Assembly: GCF_012349115.1 (NCBI RefSeq)
Contig: NZ_PQIG01000082.1
Location: 1 to 64,000 of the forward strand
Direction: 5' to 3'
DNA length: 64,000 nucleotides
Origin: Rhizobium ruizarguesonis
GTDB lineage: Bacteria > Pseudomonadota > Alphaproteobacteria > Rhizobiales > Rhizobiaceae
The notes under the pieces were generated by a model, which saw only the letters and a list, made by a program, of their open reading frames with translations, made no database searches and had not been told where the DNA came from. Numbering within the stretch: position 1 is the stretch's first letter; each line of letters opens with the position of its first letter. Both the position numbers and the translations under genes were made by a program. Positions 1 through 10,305 of the stretch are shown in pieces.

Positions 1-1
1 C

Positions 2-2062
2 GGCAAGGGCCGAAAGCCCAAGCCTTTCATGGTCGAGGGCGGCGATGTTCAGGCTGATGCGGTCTGGGATAGCAACCGCGGACTGGCTGCCGAAGAGCGA
101 AAAGAGGACGCCAGAGCCGGCCGGAAATCGAAACCGGCCACCACGGTCGATCTGCCGGATTTCATTGCGCCGCAGCTCTGCCAGACCCTGGAGCGTCCGC
201 CCGCCGGCACCGGTTGGATTCACGAGATCAAGTTCGACGGCTACCGGATCCAGTTGCGTGCGCTGGATGGCGAGGCGACGCTGAAGACGAGGAAGGGACT
301 CGACTGGACGGGCAAATATCCCGAGATCGCCGAGGCGGCATCGACACTGCCCGATGCGATCATCGATGGCGAGATCTGCGCCCTCGGCGACAATGGCGCA
401 CCGGATTTCGCAGCCCTGCAGGCGGCCCTTTCGGAAGGCAAGACCGGCGAGCTCGTCTATTTCGCATTTGATCTACTCTATGAGGGAGGCGAGGATTTGC
501 GATCTTTGCCGCTCGTCGAGCGCAAGGCGCGGCTTGAAAGCCTACTGTCCGACGCCGGCAATGATCTGCGCATCCGTTTCGTCGAGCATTTCGACACCGG
601 CGGTGATGCAGTTCTCCGGTCTGCCTGCAAGCTCTCACTGGAAGGCATCGTCTCCAAACAGGCGGACGCACCTTATCAATCCGGCCGCACCGAAAGCTGG
701 GCGAAGTCGAAATGCCGCGCCGGCCATGAGGTGGTGATCGGCGCCTATGCCAAGACCAACGGGAAATTCCGATCCCTGTTGGTCGGGGTCTACCGCGGCG
801 ATCATTTCGTCTATGTCGGCCGCGTCGGCACCGGCTATGGTGCGAACAAGGTGGAGGCCCTGCTTCCGAAGCTGCGGGCGCTGGAGACGACCAAGTCGCC
901 TTTCACCGGCAACGGCGCGCCGAAGAAAGAGCCGGAGGTTACCTGGCTGAAGCCCGAGCTCGTGGCGGAAATCGAATTCGCGGGCTGGACCGCTGATGGT
1001 ATTGTCCGGCAGGCCGCCTTCAAGGGACTGCGGGAAGACAAGCCGGCCAGGGAGGTCAGGGCCGAACGGCCGGCAAAGTCCGCACGGACTGACCTGCCGC
1101 AGCCGGCGGCGGAGGTGAAGGCCAGGGCGGTTCGCGGAAAAGGCGCCAAGGCCGAGGTCATGGGCGTGCTGATCTCCAATCCGGACAAGCCGCTATGGCC
1201 GGATGCCAATGACGGCAAACCCGTCACCAAGGAGGAACTGGCCCGCTACTACGAAGCCGTCGGTTCCTGGCTGATCGAGCACATCAAGGGACGTCCTTGT
1301 TCCATCATCCGGACGCCCGACGGGATCGGCGGCGAGCAATTTTTCCAGCGCCATGCGATGCCCGGCACCTCGAACCTTCTCGAACTGGTCAAGGTCTTTG
1401 GCGACAAAAAGCCCTATCTGCAGATCGACCGTGTCGAAGGCCTTGCTGCCGTCGCGCAGATCGGCGCCGTCGAGCTGCACCCCTGGAATTGCGAACCGCA
1501 CAAGCCTGAGGTGCCGGGCCGGCTCGTCTTCGACCTTGATCCAGGTCCGGATGTGCCATTCTCCGCGGTCGTTTCAGCGGCCCGGGAAATGCGGGACCGT
1601 CTCGACGCGCTTGGCCTGATCAGCTTTTGCAAGACGACCGGCGGCAAGGGTCTGCACGTTGTCACTCCGCTTGCGATCAACAAGCGCAAGCCGCTTTCGT
1701 GGGCGGAAGCAAAGGGCTTTGCGCATGACGTCTGCCAGCAAATGGCGCGCGACAATCCCGAGCTTTATCTGATCAAGATGACGAAGAGCCTGAGGGATGG
1801 CCGGATCTTCCTCGACTACCTGCGCAATGACCGCATGGCGACGGCAGTAGCACCTTTGTCGCCGCGTGCCCGGCCCGGTGCCACGGTCTCGATGCCGCTG
1901 ACCTGGGCACAGGTCAAATCGGATCTGGATCCCAAGCGGTTCACCATCCGCACCGTCCCGGCGCTGCTGTCGAAGTCCTCTGCCTGGGAAAATTACGGTG
2001 ACGGCAAACGTCCGCTGGAACAGGCGATCAAGCGCCTCGGCAGAATATCCAAAGCGGCTTGA
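2..2062 (+). CDS. ligD: ATP-dependent DNA ligase LigD, ligase and polymerase domains (5' end outside the window)
   Basis: LigD seals double-strand breaks with Ku in bacterial non-homologous end joining. The reading frame is open to the first base of the window, so the gene starts upstream; an internal ATG at 29 is probably not its start. The ligase domain is visible first, with the adenylated lysine motif EIKFDGYR soon after the entry, then the DGEI motif and an OB-fold-like stretch. After a linker rich in Lys and Ala comes the LigD_pol primase-like domain, with the metal-binding LVFDLDPG motif and TTGGKGLHVV. A phosphoesterase domain, usual at the N-terminus of the long form, would lie upstream and cannot be seen. 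The stop is TGA at 2060-2062. No ku gene lies in the window. Confidence 0.93.
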   Translation, partial: GKGRKPKPFMVEGGDVQADAVWDSNRGLAAEERKEDARAGRKSKPATTVDLPDFIAPQLCQTLERPPAGTGWIHEIKFDGYRIQLRALDGEATLKTRKGLDWTGKYPEIAEAASTLPDAIIDGEICALGDNGAPDFAALQAALSEGKTGELVYFAFDLLYEGGEDLRSLPLVERKARLESLLSDAGNDLRIRFVEHFDTGGDAVLRSACKLSLEGIVSKQADAPYQSGRTESWAKSKCRAGHEVVIGAYAKTNGKFRSLLVGVYRGDHFVYVGRVGTGYGANKVEALLPKLRALETTKSPFTGNGAPKKEPEVTWLKPELVAEIEFAGWTADGIVRQAAFKGLREDKPAREVRAERPAKSARTDLPQPAAEVKARAVRGKGAKAEVMGVLISNPDKPLWPDANDGKPVTKEELARYYEAVGSWLIEHIKGRPCSIIRTPDGIGGEQFFQRHAMPGTSNLLELVKVFGDKKPYLQIDRVEGLAAVAQIGAVELHPWNCEPHKPEVPGRLVFDLDPGPDVPFSAVVSAAREMRDRLDALGLISFCKTTGGKGLHVVTPLAINKRKPLSWAEAKGFAHDVCQQMARDNPELYLIKMTKSLRDGRIFLDYLRNDRMATAVAPLSPRARPGATVSMPLTWAQVKSDLDPKRFTIRTVPALLSKSSAWENYGDGKRPLEQAIKRLGRISKAA

Positions 2063-2108
2063 ACTCGGTGCTGATGATATCGATTGACCAGGTTGCGGAC
2101 ATGAAGCG

Positions 2109-2162
2109 TTGACAACCTTCGTAAGCTCAGCTCTACTGGTCCACTAACCGGACCAGTAGAGC
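2109..2162 (+). promoter_or_regulatory. Promoter with perfect 13-bp palindrome, probable GntR operator
   Basis: A -35 box TTGACA (2109-2114) is followed after 17 nt by TCTACT (2132-2137, four of six matches to TATAAT). A perfect inverted repeat lies over the -10 box: GCTCTACTGGTCC (2130-2142), 7-nt spacer, GGACCAGTAGAGC (2150-2162). FadR-type GntR proteins often bind TGGTC-centred palindromes, and the next gene is such a protein, so autoregulation is the natural reading. As RNA it could also form a hairpin, but no T-run follows. Confidence 0.7.
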
Positions 2163-2184
2163 CATGGGCGAGGAGGGGAAAGCA

Positions 2185-2913
2185 ATGGATGTCCGAGCGA
2201 TGCTCGAAGACGACGTTGCAACGCTCGGCGGGGCGCCGAAGACCTCGACGAAAGACTTCGTCGTCCAGAAGATCACAACATTCATTGCAACAGGCATTCT
2301 CAAGGTGGGCGATCCGCTGCCAGGTGAGCGCGAACTGGCTTCCGCGCTCTCGGTCAGCCGCGAAACCGTCCGTGGCGCGATCCTCATCCTTTCCACCCGC
2401 GGAATCCTCTCCGTTGCGCATGGAATGCGAACCGTGGTGGCATCGGTGGACGTCGGCGAACTGGCTGTCCAAGCTGCGCGGTATCGCGACATTGCGGCCT
2501 ACAATCTTGACGACGTTCATGAGGCGCGGCTTCTTATCGAAGCACAGGTCGCAAGGGCCGCAGCCGTCAAGATCGAGCCTTCAACGCTTGAGTATCTGCA
2601 CAAGTCGATTGCAGCACAGGAGGCCGCGTGTGACGATCCTGTCCGTTTTTTGATTTGCGACCGGGAATTTCACACGGCTATCTACCGTTCCAGCGGCAAC
2701 GCGGTGCTGGCTGATGTGGCCGCCGACCTTTACTCCTATCTGTTGAGCCATCGAAGGCGGGTCGTTTCGCAGCCCGGGAGCATCGCCTCGAGCATTGCCG
2801 ATCACCGGATGATCCTCGCTGGCTTGGAGACGCGGGATCCTGACGCCGCATCCGCCGCCTTCGCGATCCACGAAACCCGTATTTATACGACGACCAAACT
2901 GCTCTTTTCGTAG
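2185..2913 (+). CDS. GntR/FadR-family transcriptional regulator (FCD domain)
   Basis: The 242-residue protein has an N-terminal winged helix-turn-helix with the recognition segment SVSRETVRGAILIL. An all-helical FCD ligand domain follows, with VHEARLLIEAQVARAAA and a DREFHTAIYRSSGN segment, the usual Asp/His metal or ligand positions. I chose ATG 2185 because GGAGGGG (about 2172-2178) lies the right distance before it; an in-frame ATG at 2164 has no such site and abuts the palindrome. It probably senses a sugar acid or related substrate and controls itself and the following denD/ABC genes. The ligand is unknown. Confidence 0.88.
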   Translation: MDVRAMLEDDVATLGGAPKTSTKDFVVQKITTFIATGILKVGDPLPGERELASALSVSRETVRGAILILSTRGILSVAHGMRTVVASVDVGELAVQAARYRDIAAYNLDDVHEARLLIEAQVARAAAVKIEPSTLEYLHKSIAAQEAACDDPVRFLICDREFHTAIYRSSGNAVLADVAADLYSYLLSHRRRVVSQPGSIASSIADHRMILAGLETRDPDAASAAFAIHETRIYTTTKLLFS

Positions 2914-3001
2914 CGCGCAGCCAGGCGAAGCGCGATCTGCTTTGCATGAAGAAACGCTCCGGCCGCTGAGCCGGAGACGTCCAAGACAGGAACGGAACAC
3001 A

Positions 3002-3988
3002 ATGCATATTCTCATCATCGGGGCGGGAGGAATGATCGGCCGCAAGCTCGCTGCCACACTGGGGCGCAGCGGGTCCCTCGGCGGCCATGCGATCACGCGC
3101 ATGACGCTCGCCGATGTCACGCCGCCGCCGGTACCGACAGGCGTCTCCTGGCCGGTGGAAGCGCTGGCTGCCGATATTTCCGAAAGCAGTATGGCGGAAG
3201 CCCTGGCGGCTCGCCGGGCCGATGTGATCTTCCATCTCGCGGCGATCGTTTCCGGCGAAGCCGAGCGCAATTTCGAACTCGGCTACCGGGTCAATCTCGA
3301 TGGCACGCGATCGCTGTTGGAGGCGATCCGCCGGGAAGGAACCCGCCAAGCCTATATTCCCCGGTTCGTATTCTCCTCGTCGATCGCGGTGTATGGCTCG
3401 CCGTTTCCGGATCCGATTCCCGACGACTACGTGCTCGCACCTCTCACCAGCTACGGCGTACAGAAGGCAATATCCGAGCTTCTGCTGGCCGACTATTCGC
3501 GGCGCGGCTTCATTGACGGCGTCGGAATTCGGCTGCCGACCATCGTGATCCGGCCGGGTGCGCCGAACGCTGCCGCATCAGGTTTCTTTTCTGGGATCCT
3601 GCGTGAGCCGCTTGCAGGCCAGCGGGCTGTTCTTCCGGTCGAAGAGACCGTCAAGCACTGGCTGGCAAGCCCGCGTTCCGCCATCAAATTCCTGATCCAT
3701 GCTGCGACGCTCGACACGGCGGCGCTGGGTGTTCGGCGCACGCTCACCATGCCAGGAGTCGCCGCCACCGTTGCCGACCAGATTGCCGCCTTGCGCCGTG
3801 CTGCTGGTCCCGAGGCGGCGGACTTGATCGATCGCCGCCGCGACGAGGTCATCGAAGGGATCGTCGCCGGATGGCCGAAATCCTTTGTGCCGGAACGCGC
3901 GGTGCAACTGGGTTTCGTCGCCGAAACCACCGTCGATGAGTTGATTGAGGTGTACCTCGCCGAAGACGCTCCGGGTGCGCCCGGATGA
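3002..3988 (+). CDS. denD: NAD-dependent epimerase/dehydratase, DenD-like (D-erythronate dehydrogenase)
   Basis: This is a 328-residue extended short-chain dehydrogenase. It has an N-terminal Rossmann motif GAGGMIG, an SSS segment before VYG, and the catalytic pair Y151/K155 (YGVQK). Overall it resembles DenD, which oxidises D-erythronate to a 2-keto acid in four-carbon acid-sugar catabolism. ATG 3002 starts right at the beta strand MHILIIGAGG; an upstream in-frame start near 2942 would only add a basic, low-complexity leader. The gene follows the GntR regulator by 88 nt. The DUF1537 kinase and isomerase that usually accompany DenD are not in the window, so the exact substrate is unproved. 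Confidence 0.72.
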   Translation: MHILIIGAGGMIGRKLAATLGRSGSLGGHAITRMTLADVTPPPVPTGVSWPVEALAADISESSMAEALAARRADVIFHLAAIVSGEAERNFELGYRVNLDGTRSLLEAIRREGTRQAYIPRFVFSSSIAVYGSPFPDPIPDDYVLAPLTSYGVQKAISELLLADYSRRGFIDGVGIRLPTIVIRPGAPNAAASGFFSGILREPLAGQRAVLPVEETVKHWLASPRSAIKFLIHAATLDTAALGVRRTLTMPGVAATVADQIAALRRAAGPEAADLIDRRRDEVIEGIVAGWPKSFVPERAVQLGFVAETTVDELIEVYLAEDAPGAPG

Positions 3989-4150
3989 GATCAAGCTGGG
4001 CCACACCGTCGCATGGGAGGAGGATCCCGGGCACGCCCACAGATGCGGGATTGCAGCGGCCGAGGGACCTGAGGAGATGACGGCCGCGGCCGAGATATAC
4101 GAAAATACGAATACATAGCATGTAGCGCTCGATTTCTGGGAGGAGTGAAT

Positions 4151-5218
<1,068 letters not shown>

Positions 5219-5366
5219 CGCCGACCGGCGGCTGCATGGGGCGGAGGAGCCCCAGTGACCCGCAGGTTGGCAGCACCCCGGTTCAGGGATGCAAGGACCG
5301 TCGTTCACCAAGCGGGAGGTGAATGCCGGGGAGTTCGCACCCGCTTTTTTGAAGAGGAGGAATATC

Positions 5367-6671
5367 ATGAGGTTTAAGAGACGTGACTTTCTTGCCGCCT
5401 CGGCTGCCGTTGCCGGCGCCGCCGGCCTCGGCATCCGGCCGACCTTCGCGCAGGCCGAACCGACCTACACACCGGAAAGCGGTGCTAGCCTGCGGCTGCT
5501 GCGCTGGACCCCTTTCGTCAAGGGCGACGAGGAGGCCTGGCTTGCAAACACCAAGAAATTCATAGACGCGACCGGCGTCCAGGTACGCATCGACAAGGAA
5601 AGCTGGGAAGATATCCGCCCAAAGGCGGCCGTCGCGGCCAATGTCGGCTCCGGCCCGGACCTCATCATGTGCTGGTTCGACGACGCTCACCAGTATCCCG
5701 ACAAGCTGGTCGATCTGACCGAGCTCGCCAACTATCTCGGCAACAAATATGGCGGCTGGTATGACGGTGTGAAGGGCTATGCGGCGCGCGGCGACACCTT
5801 CATCGCCATGCCGCTGACGGCAATCGGCAATGCGGTGGTCTATCGCGACACTCACGTGAAGGCGGCCGGTTTCAGCGAGTTCCCGAAGGATACGGCAGGC
5901 TTCCTCGAGCTTTGCAAGGCGATGAAAGCCAAGGGCACGCCGGCCGGCTTCCCGCATGGCAAGGCCGTCGGTGACGGCAACAACTACGCCCATTGGCTGC
6001 TTTGGAGCCATGGCGGCAAGATGGTCGACGAAGGCGGCAAGGTAACGATCAACAGCCCGGAAACGCTGGCGTCTATCAACTACGCCAAGGAGCTCTATGC
6101 GACCTTCATTCCGGGCACGGAAAGCTGGCAGGACGTCAACAACAACCGCGCCTTCCTCGCCGGCCAGGTTTCGCTGATCGCCAACGGCGTGTCGGTCTAT
6201 TACACGGCCAAGAACGACCCGAAGCTCGCCGAGATCGCCAAGGACATCCGCACGACGAATTTCCCGGTCGGCCCGGTTGGCCAGAGCGTCGAGCTTTTCC
6301 AGACGAGCTCACTGCTTCTCTTCAAGCATACGAAGTATCCGGAAGCGGCGAAGGCCTACATCAAGTTCATGATGGAAGCCGACCAGATGAATGCCTGGAT
6401 CCAGGGCTCCAGCGCCTATTGCTGCCAGCCGCTCAAGGCCTTCGCCAAGAACCCGATCTGGACATCCGACCCGATCCACGCGCCTTATGCGCGTGCCTCG
6501 GAAAAGCTGCGTCCGAACGGCTATGCCGGACCCCTCGGTTATGCCTCGGCAGCGACCATGGCCGACTACGTCCTGGTCGACATGTATGCGGCCGCCGTCA
6601 CCGGCCAGATGTCACCCGAGGATGCGATGAAGGAAGCTGAACGCCGGGCAAACCGCTACTATCGGGTCTGA
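5367..6671 (+). CDS. ABC transporter substrate-binding protein, sugar (CUT1) type
   Basis: This 434-residue extracellular solute-binding protein captures the substrate in the periplasm. The N-terminus is a Tat-type signal (RRDFLAASAA followed by an Ala-rich stretch and TFAQA). The mature part has the family-1 solute-binding pattern, for example GSGPDLIMCW and NNNRAFLAGQVSLIANG. ATG 5367 sits behind GAAGAGGAGG (5351-5360). It lies between the ATPase and permease genes. A strong hairpin directly downstream probably raises its transcript level relative to the permeases. The substrate is unknown; the denD neighbour hints at a sugar acid or polyol. Confidence 0.9.
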   Translation: MRFKRRDFLAASAAVAGAAGLGIRPTFAQAEPTYTPESGASLRLLRWTPFVKGDEEAWLANTKKFIDATGVQVRIDKESWEDIRPKAAVAANVGSGPDLIMCWFDDAHQYPDKLVDLTELANYLGNKYGGWYDGVKGYAARGDTFIAMPLTAIGNAVVYRDTHVKAAGFSEFPKDTAGFLELCKAMKAKGTPAGFPHGKAVGDGNNYAHWLLWSHGGKMVDEGGKVTINSPETLASINYAKELYATFIPGTESWQDVNNNRAFLAGQVSLIANGVSVYYTAKNDPKLAEIAKDIRTTNFPVGPVGQSVELFQTSSLLLFKHTKYPEAAKAYIKFMMEADQMNAWIQGSSAYCCQPLKAFAKNPIWTSDPIHAPYARASEKLRPNGYAGPLGYASAATMADYVLVDMYAAAVTGQMSPEDAMKEAERRANRYYRV

Positions 6672-6688
6672 CCCACGCCTCAAAACAA

Positions 6689-6716
6689 GCGGCATGCCGG
6701 CCCCTCGGCATGCCGC
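6689..6716 (+). promoter_or_regulatory. Intra-operon hairpin after the binding-protein gene
   Basis: GCGGCATGCCG (6689-6699) and CGGCATGCCGC (6706-6716) form a perfect 11-bp stem with a 6-nt loop. No T-run follows and the same operon continues at 6757. The element therefore looks like an mRNA-stabilising or partially terminating hairpin, a common arrangement after periplasmic binding-protein genes. Confidence 0.75.
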
Positions 6717-6756
6717 AAGTCCTCTGCGAGTTCAAACGCAATCTGGGAGATAGGCA

Positions 6757-7689
6757 ATGTCGATGGTGAATTCGGAGGACAGGCGCGGGCCGATCTCTTC
6801 GCTCCTGCAGAACAACAATGTGCTCGGCTTCCTGTTCATGCTACCGGCGGCCGTCTTCCTCGTCTGCTTTCTCACCTATCCGCTGGGGCTTGGCGTCTGG
6901 CTCGGCTTCACCGATACGAGGATCGGCCGCGACGGCGTCTTCATCGGGCTGGAGAACTACCAGTTCCTGATGGACGACAGCGTCTTTTGGCTGTCGGTCT
7001 TCAACACCATTCTTTACACCTCCGTCGCCTCGGTGCTGAAATTCGCGCTCGGCCTTTGGCTGGCGATGCTGCTCAACCAGCACCTGCCGTTCAAATCCTT
7101 CTTCCGGGCAATCGTGCTGCTTCCCTGGGTGGTGCCGACGGTGCTTTCGGCGCTGGCCTTCTGGTGGATCTACGATTCCCAATTCTCGATCATCTCCTGG
7201 TCGCTAATGCAGCTGGGACTGATCAGCGGGCCGATCAACTTCCTCGGCGATCCGATCAATGCGCGCATATCCGTCATCGTCGCCAACGTCTGGCGCGGCA
7301 TTCCCTTTGTGGCGATCTCGCTGCTTGCCGGCCTGCAGACGATTCCGGCATCGCTGCAGGAGGCAGCCTCGCTCGACGGCGCCACGAGCTGGCAGCGTTT
7401 TCGCTATGTGACGCTGCCGATGCTGACGCCGATCATCGCCGTCGTCATGACCTTCTCGGTGCTCTTCACCTTTACCGATTTCCAGCTCATCTACGTGCTG
7501 ACCAAAGGTGGCCCCGTCAACGCGACGCATCTGATGGCGACGCTATCCTTCCAGCGCGGCATTCCCGGCGGGCAGCTCGGCGAGGGTGCGGCCATCGCGG
7601 TCGCCATGGTGCCCTTCCTGCTCGGCGCGATCATGTTCAGCTTCTTCGGCCTGCAGCGGCGCAAATGGCAACAGGGCGGCCAGGATTAA
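6757..7689 (+). CDS. Sugar ABC importer permease (MalF-like)
   Basis: This 310-residue inner-membrane protein has about six hydrophobic segments. The first (about 27-50) follows a short cytoplasmic tail. The EAA loop that contacts the ATPase is visible as EAASLDGATSWQRFRYVTLPML. ATG 6757 is used; an ATG two codons later is equally possible. It pairs with the next gene to form the transmembrane channel. Confidence 0.9.
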   Translation: MSMVNSEDRRGPISSLLQNNNVLGFLFMLPAAVFLVCFLTYPLGLGVWLGFTDTRIGRDGVFIGLENYQFLMDDSVFWLSVFNTILYTSVASVLKFALGLWLAMLLNQHLPFKSFFRAIVLLPWVVPTVLSALAFWWIYDSQFSIISWSLMQLGLISGPINFLGDPINARISVIVANVWRGIPFVAISLLAGLQTIPASLQEAASLDGATSWQRFRYVTLPMLTPIIAVVMTFSVLFTFTDFQLIYVLTKGGPVNATHLMATLSFQRGIPGGQLGEGAAIAVAMVPFLLGAIMFSFFGLQRRKWQQGGQD

Positions 7690-7726
7690 GGCCAGGGTTA
7701 GAGCCAAATTGGGGTTAGGGAGAGTG

Positions 7727-8629
7727 ATGATGTCGATAAATTCAAACGCCGCCGATCAGGTCGTGACCGACAATGCCGACGGCATGAGTTATCTGAACCG
7801 CCTGCCGCGGCGGATCGTGATGCTCTACCTGCCGATGGCCGTCTTCGTCTTTGTGCTGCTCTTCCCGTTCTATTGGATGGCGATCACCGCGGTGAAGCCG
7901 AACGATCAACTGACCGACTATAGCAACTACAGCCCCTTCTGGGTGGTGGGGCCGACACTCGAGCACATCAAATACCTGTTCCTCGAGACATCCTATCCGG
8001 GTTGGCTGTGGAACACGATGCTGGTCGCGGTCTGCTCCACCTTTCTCTCGCTAGTGGCCTCAGTCTTCGGCGCCTATGCCATCGAGCGCGTCCGCTTCAC
8101 CGGCTCCCGTTCGGTCGGCCTGGTGATCTTCCTTGCCTATCTCGTGCCTCCGTCGATCCTCTTCATCCCGCTTGCCTTCATTGTCTTCAAGCTTGGGATT
8201 TACGACTCGCGGTTGGCGCTGATCTTCACCTACCCGACCTTCCTCATTCCCTTCTGCACCTGGCTGCTGATGGGCTACTTCCGCTCGATCCCCTTCGAGC
8301 TGGAGGAAAGCGCGCTGGTGGATGGCGCCAACAGATGGCAGATTCTCACCAAGATCATCCTGCCGCTCGCAGTCCCCGGGCTGATTTCCGCCGGGATCTT
8401 CGCCTTCACGCTCTCCTGGAACGAATTCATCTATGCGCTGACTTTCATTCAGTCGTCGGAAAACAAAACCATTCCGGTCGGCGTGCTGACCGAACTGGTG
8501 CGCGGTGACGTCTTCGAATGGGGATCGCTAATGGCGGGCGCGCTGTTCGGCTCGCTTCCGGTGGTCATCCTCTACTCGTTCTTCGTGGACTACTACGTCT
8601 CATCGATGACCGGTGCGGTGAAGGAATAA
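7727..8629 (+). CDS. Sugar ABC importer permease (MalG-like)
   Basis: This 300-residue membrane protein is the second half of the channel. It begins with a cytoplasmic N-terminus, then a first transmembrane helix (about 34-54). It carries the EAA motif ELEESALVDGANRWQILTKIILPLA. ATG 7727 and 7730 are adjacent and both in frame, so the exact start is uncertain. It is the last gene of the importer operon and faces the convergent gra transporter. Confidence 0.9.
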   Translation: MMSINSNAADQVVTDNADGMSYLNRLPRRIVMLYLPMAVFVFVLLFPFYWMAITAVKPNDQLTDYSNYSPFWVVGPTLEHIKYLFLETSYPGWLWNTMLVAVCSTFLSLVASVFGAYAIERVRFTGSRSVGLVIFLAYLVPPSILFIPLAFIVFKLGIYDSRLALIFTYPTFLIPFCTWLLMGYFRSIPFELEESALVDGANRWQILTKIILPLAVPGLISAGIFAFTLSWNEFIYALTFIQSSENKTIPVGVLTELVRGDVFEWGSLMAGALFGSLPVVILYSFFVDYYVSSMTGAVKE

Positions 8630-8781
8630 CAGGTGGCTGGATTTTGTTGACGGTCGGCGCGCTGCCCGCAGCATGGGCACGGCCACACCGCCTGCTCGCG
8701 CCGCTTGTTGACCGGCATTCCAGCACGGCAGCCTCGCTTACTGGAAACAAGCTGAATTTGGCTTCACAAAGTTTGCATTGC

Positions 8782-8809
8782 CGGCAGGTTCCGAATGCCA
8801 GACCTGCCG
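8782..8809. terminator. Possible bidirectional terminator hairpin
   Basis: CGGCAGGT (8782-8789) and ACCTGCCG (8802-8809) can form an 8-bp stem with a 12-nt loop. It lies between the convergent permease and graK genes, where a bidirectional terminator is expected. There is no T-run on either side. Nothing else was found in 8630-8821. Confidence 0.4.
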
Positions 8810-8821
8810 ACAATCTGGCCG

Positions 8822-10105
8822 TCAATCAGCCTTTTTGCGATATAGCAACGTCATGAGTGCGAGCACGCATCCCAAGGCTCCTACCGATGCGAAGATGTAG
8901 AAGTTCCACTGCGGAGCCAGGCCCGCACCCAGAACCGCACCGCCGATAGCCGGTCCTATCATGCCTCCGATACGGCCGATGCCGAGCGAGAAGCCAAGGC
9001 CGGTTCCACGGATTTCGACAGGATAGAGATTTCCAACGAGAACGTTGGCGAGGATCTGCGTGCCGATCGTTCCCGTACCGGCAAGTGCGACGAGACCATA
9101 GACCTGGAGGCCCTGATCCACCTGCGTCAGCAACCAGATCGAGCAGGCTCCGAGAAGAAACATACCTGCCACGACAATTTTGACATTTCCGCGGTCGGCA
9201 ATCCTTGCGCCGATCAGCAGTCCGACGGCGGCTCCGAGATTGAGCGTTACGGAGAAGAGGAGAGCAGAACCGAGGTCATAGCCCATCTTGTTCATGATGG
9301 TCGGAAGCCAGTTGACCATGCCGAATGTGAGCAGAAGCGAACAGAAATGGATGCCCCATGCGTTCAATGTCGGCAGCAGGCGACCTTCGGAAAACAGCGA
9401 CCGGATGCCGACCTGGCGTTGCGCCGCAGGCCTGGCTAGGGGATCGGGCAGCCCGTACTGGTTTGCGATCTGATTGGCTTCGGTCTGGCGGTTCTTCGTT
9501 GCCAGCCATTCGGGGGATTCGGGGATGAGCCGGATGAAGAAAGGCAGAAGCAAGATCGGTGCGCCGCCGATGATCATCAGTGGGCGCCAGCCATATGTCT
9601 GTATCAGCAGCATTCCGAGGATACCCGAGATGATGCCGCCGGCCAGATAACCCAGAAGCGCAATCGAATAGGCTATCGCCTTCCGTTTCGGCGGAGAAAA
9701 CTCGATGATCAAAGCGGTTACCGTGGGAAAAAGAGCGCCAAGGCCCAGGCCGGCGAGAAAACGTGTTCCCTCGAAAACAAGAAAGTTCGGCGCAAGACCG
9801 CTCCCGATCATCATCACGGAAAAGCTCAGCAGACTGCCGATGATGACCTTGCGACGACCTATCCTGTCAGCGAGTGTTCCGGCAACGAGAGCGCCCAGCA
9901 ACATCCCGAACAGGGTGATGGAGGCCGCGCGTCCGACCAGACCGGGCGTCAGGCCCCAGCTGGCTTCACCGAGCAATGCCGGCGCGACTGCGCCGTAGAC
10001 GATCAGGTCATAGCCGTCGAACAGGATCAGCAGACCGCAAAGGGCGATGATGATATTCGGGCTGCGAACGTGTTCCTTGATAATAGCGAGATCTTGTATG
10101 GCCAA
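8822..10105 (-). CDS. graK: Aromatic acid:H+ symporter (MFS, AAHS family), probable gamma-resorcylate transporter GraK
   Basis: This 12-helix major-facilitator permease of about 427 residues has the family-typical first helix FDGYDLIVYG and the loop motif GTLADRIGRRK between helices 2 and 3. AAHS members import aromatic acids by proton symport. I prefer the TTG start at 10105 because GGGGAGGG lies four bases before it. The ATG six codons upstream (10123) has no visible ribosome-binding site. The gene belongs to the gra cluster by position and family; its own promoter region (10124-10305) contains one of the two TTGCAnnTGCAA palindromes. Confidence 0.85.
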   Translation of the reverse strand: MAIQDLAIIKEHVRSPNIIIALCGLLILFDGYDLIVYGAVAPALLGEASWGLTPGLVGRAASITLFGMLLGALVAGTLADRIGRRKVIIGSLLSFSVMMIGSGLAPNFLVFEGTRFLAGLGLGALFPTVTALIIEFSPPKRKAIAYSIALLGYLAGGIISGILGMLLIQTYGWRPLMIIGGAPILLLPFFIRLIPESPEWLATKNRQTEANQIANQYGLPDPLARPAAQRQVGIRSLFSEGRLLPTLNAWGIHFCSLLLTFGMVNWLPTIMNKMGYDLGSALLFSVTLNLGAAVGLLIGARIADRGNVKIVVAGMFLLGACSIWLLTQVDQGLQVYGLVALAGTGTIGTQILANVLVGNLYPVEIRGTGLGFSLGIGRIGGMIGPAIGGAVLGAGLAPQWNFYIFASVGALGCVLALMTLLYRKKAD

Positions 10106-10288
10106 TTTTCCCTCCCCATACATTTGCGTACAGGTAGTACGCTCCTGCCAGCGGCAGGTCCGCGTCGATCCATGTACAAATCCTCCTGGATCGTTGCCGG
10201 CGTGGTTCCTCCCAGCGCCAGACTCACCCGCAGGCGGGCGATGTCAAGACAACGATGACACGCTAATAAATACTTGCGAATAAAATAT

Positions 10289-10300
10289 TTGCAACTGCAA
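10289..10300. promoter_or_regulatory. Candidate GraR operator, copy 1
   Basis: TTGCAACTGCAA is a palindrome with 5-bp arms (TTGCA/TGCAA) about 180 bases upstream of graK. The same arms occur in the graD promoter. MarR-type proteins bind short palindromes of this kind. The surrounding 40 bases are A+T rich. Confidence 0.5.
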
Positions 10301-10305
10301 ACTTT

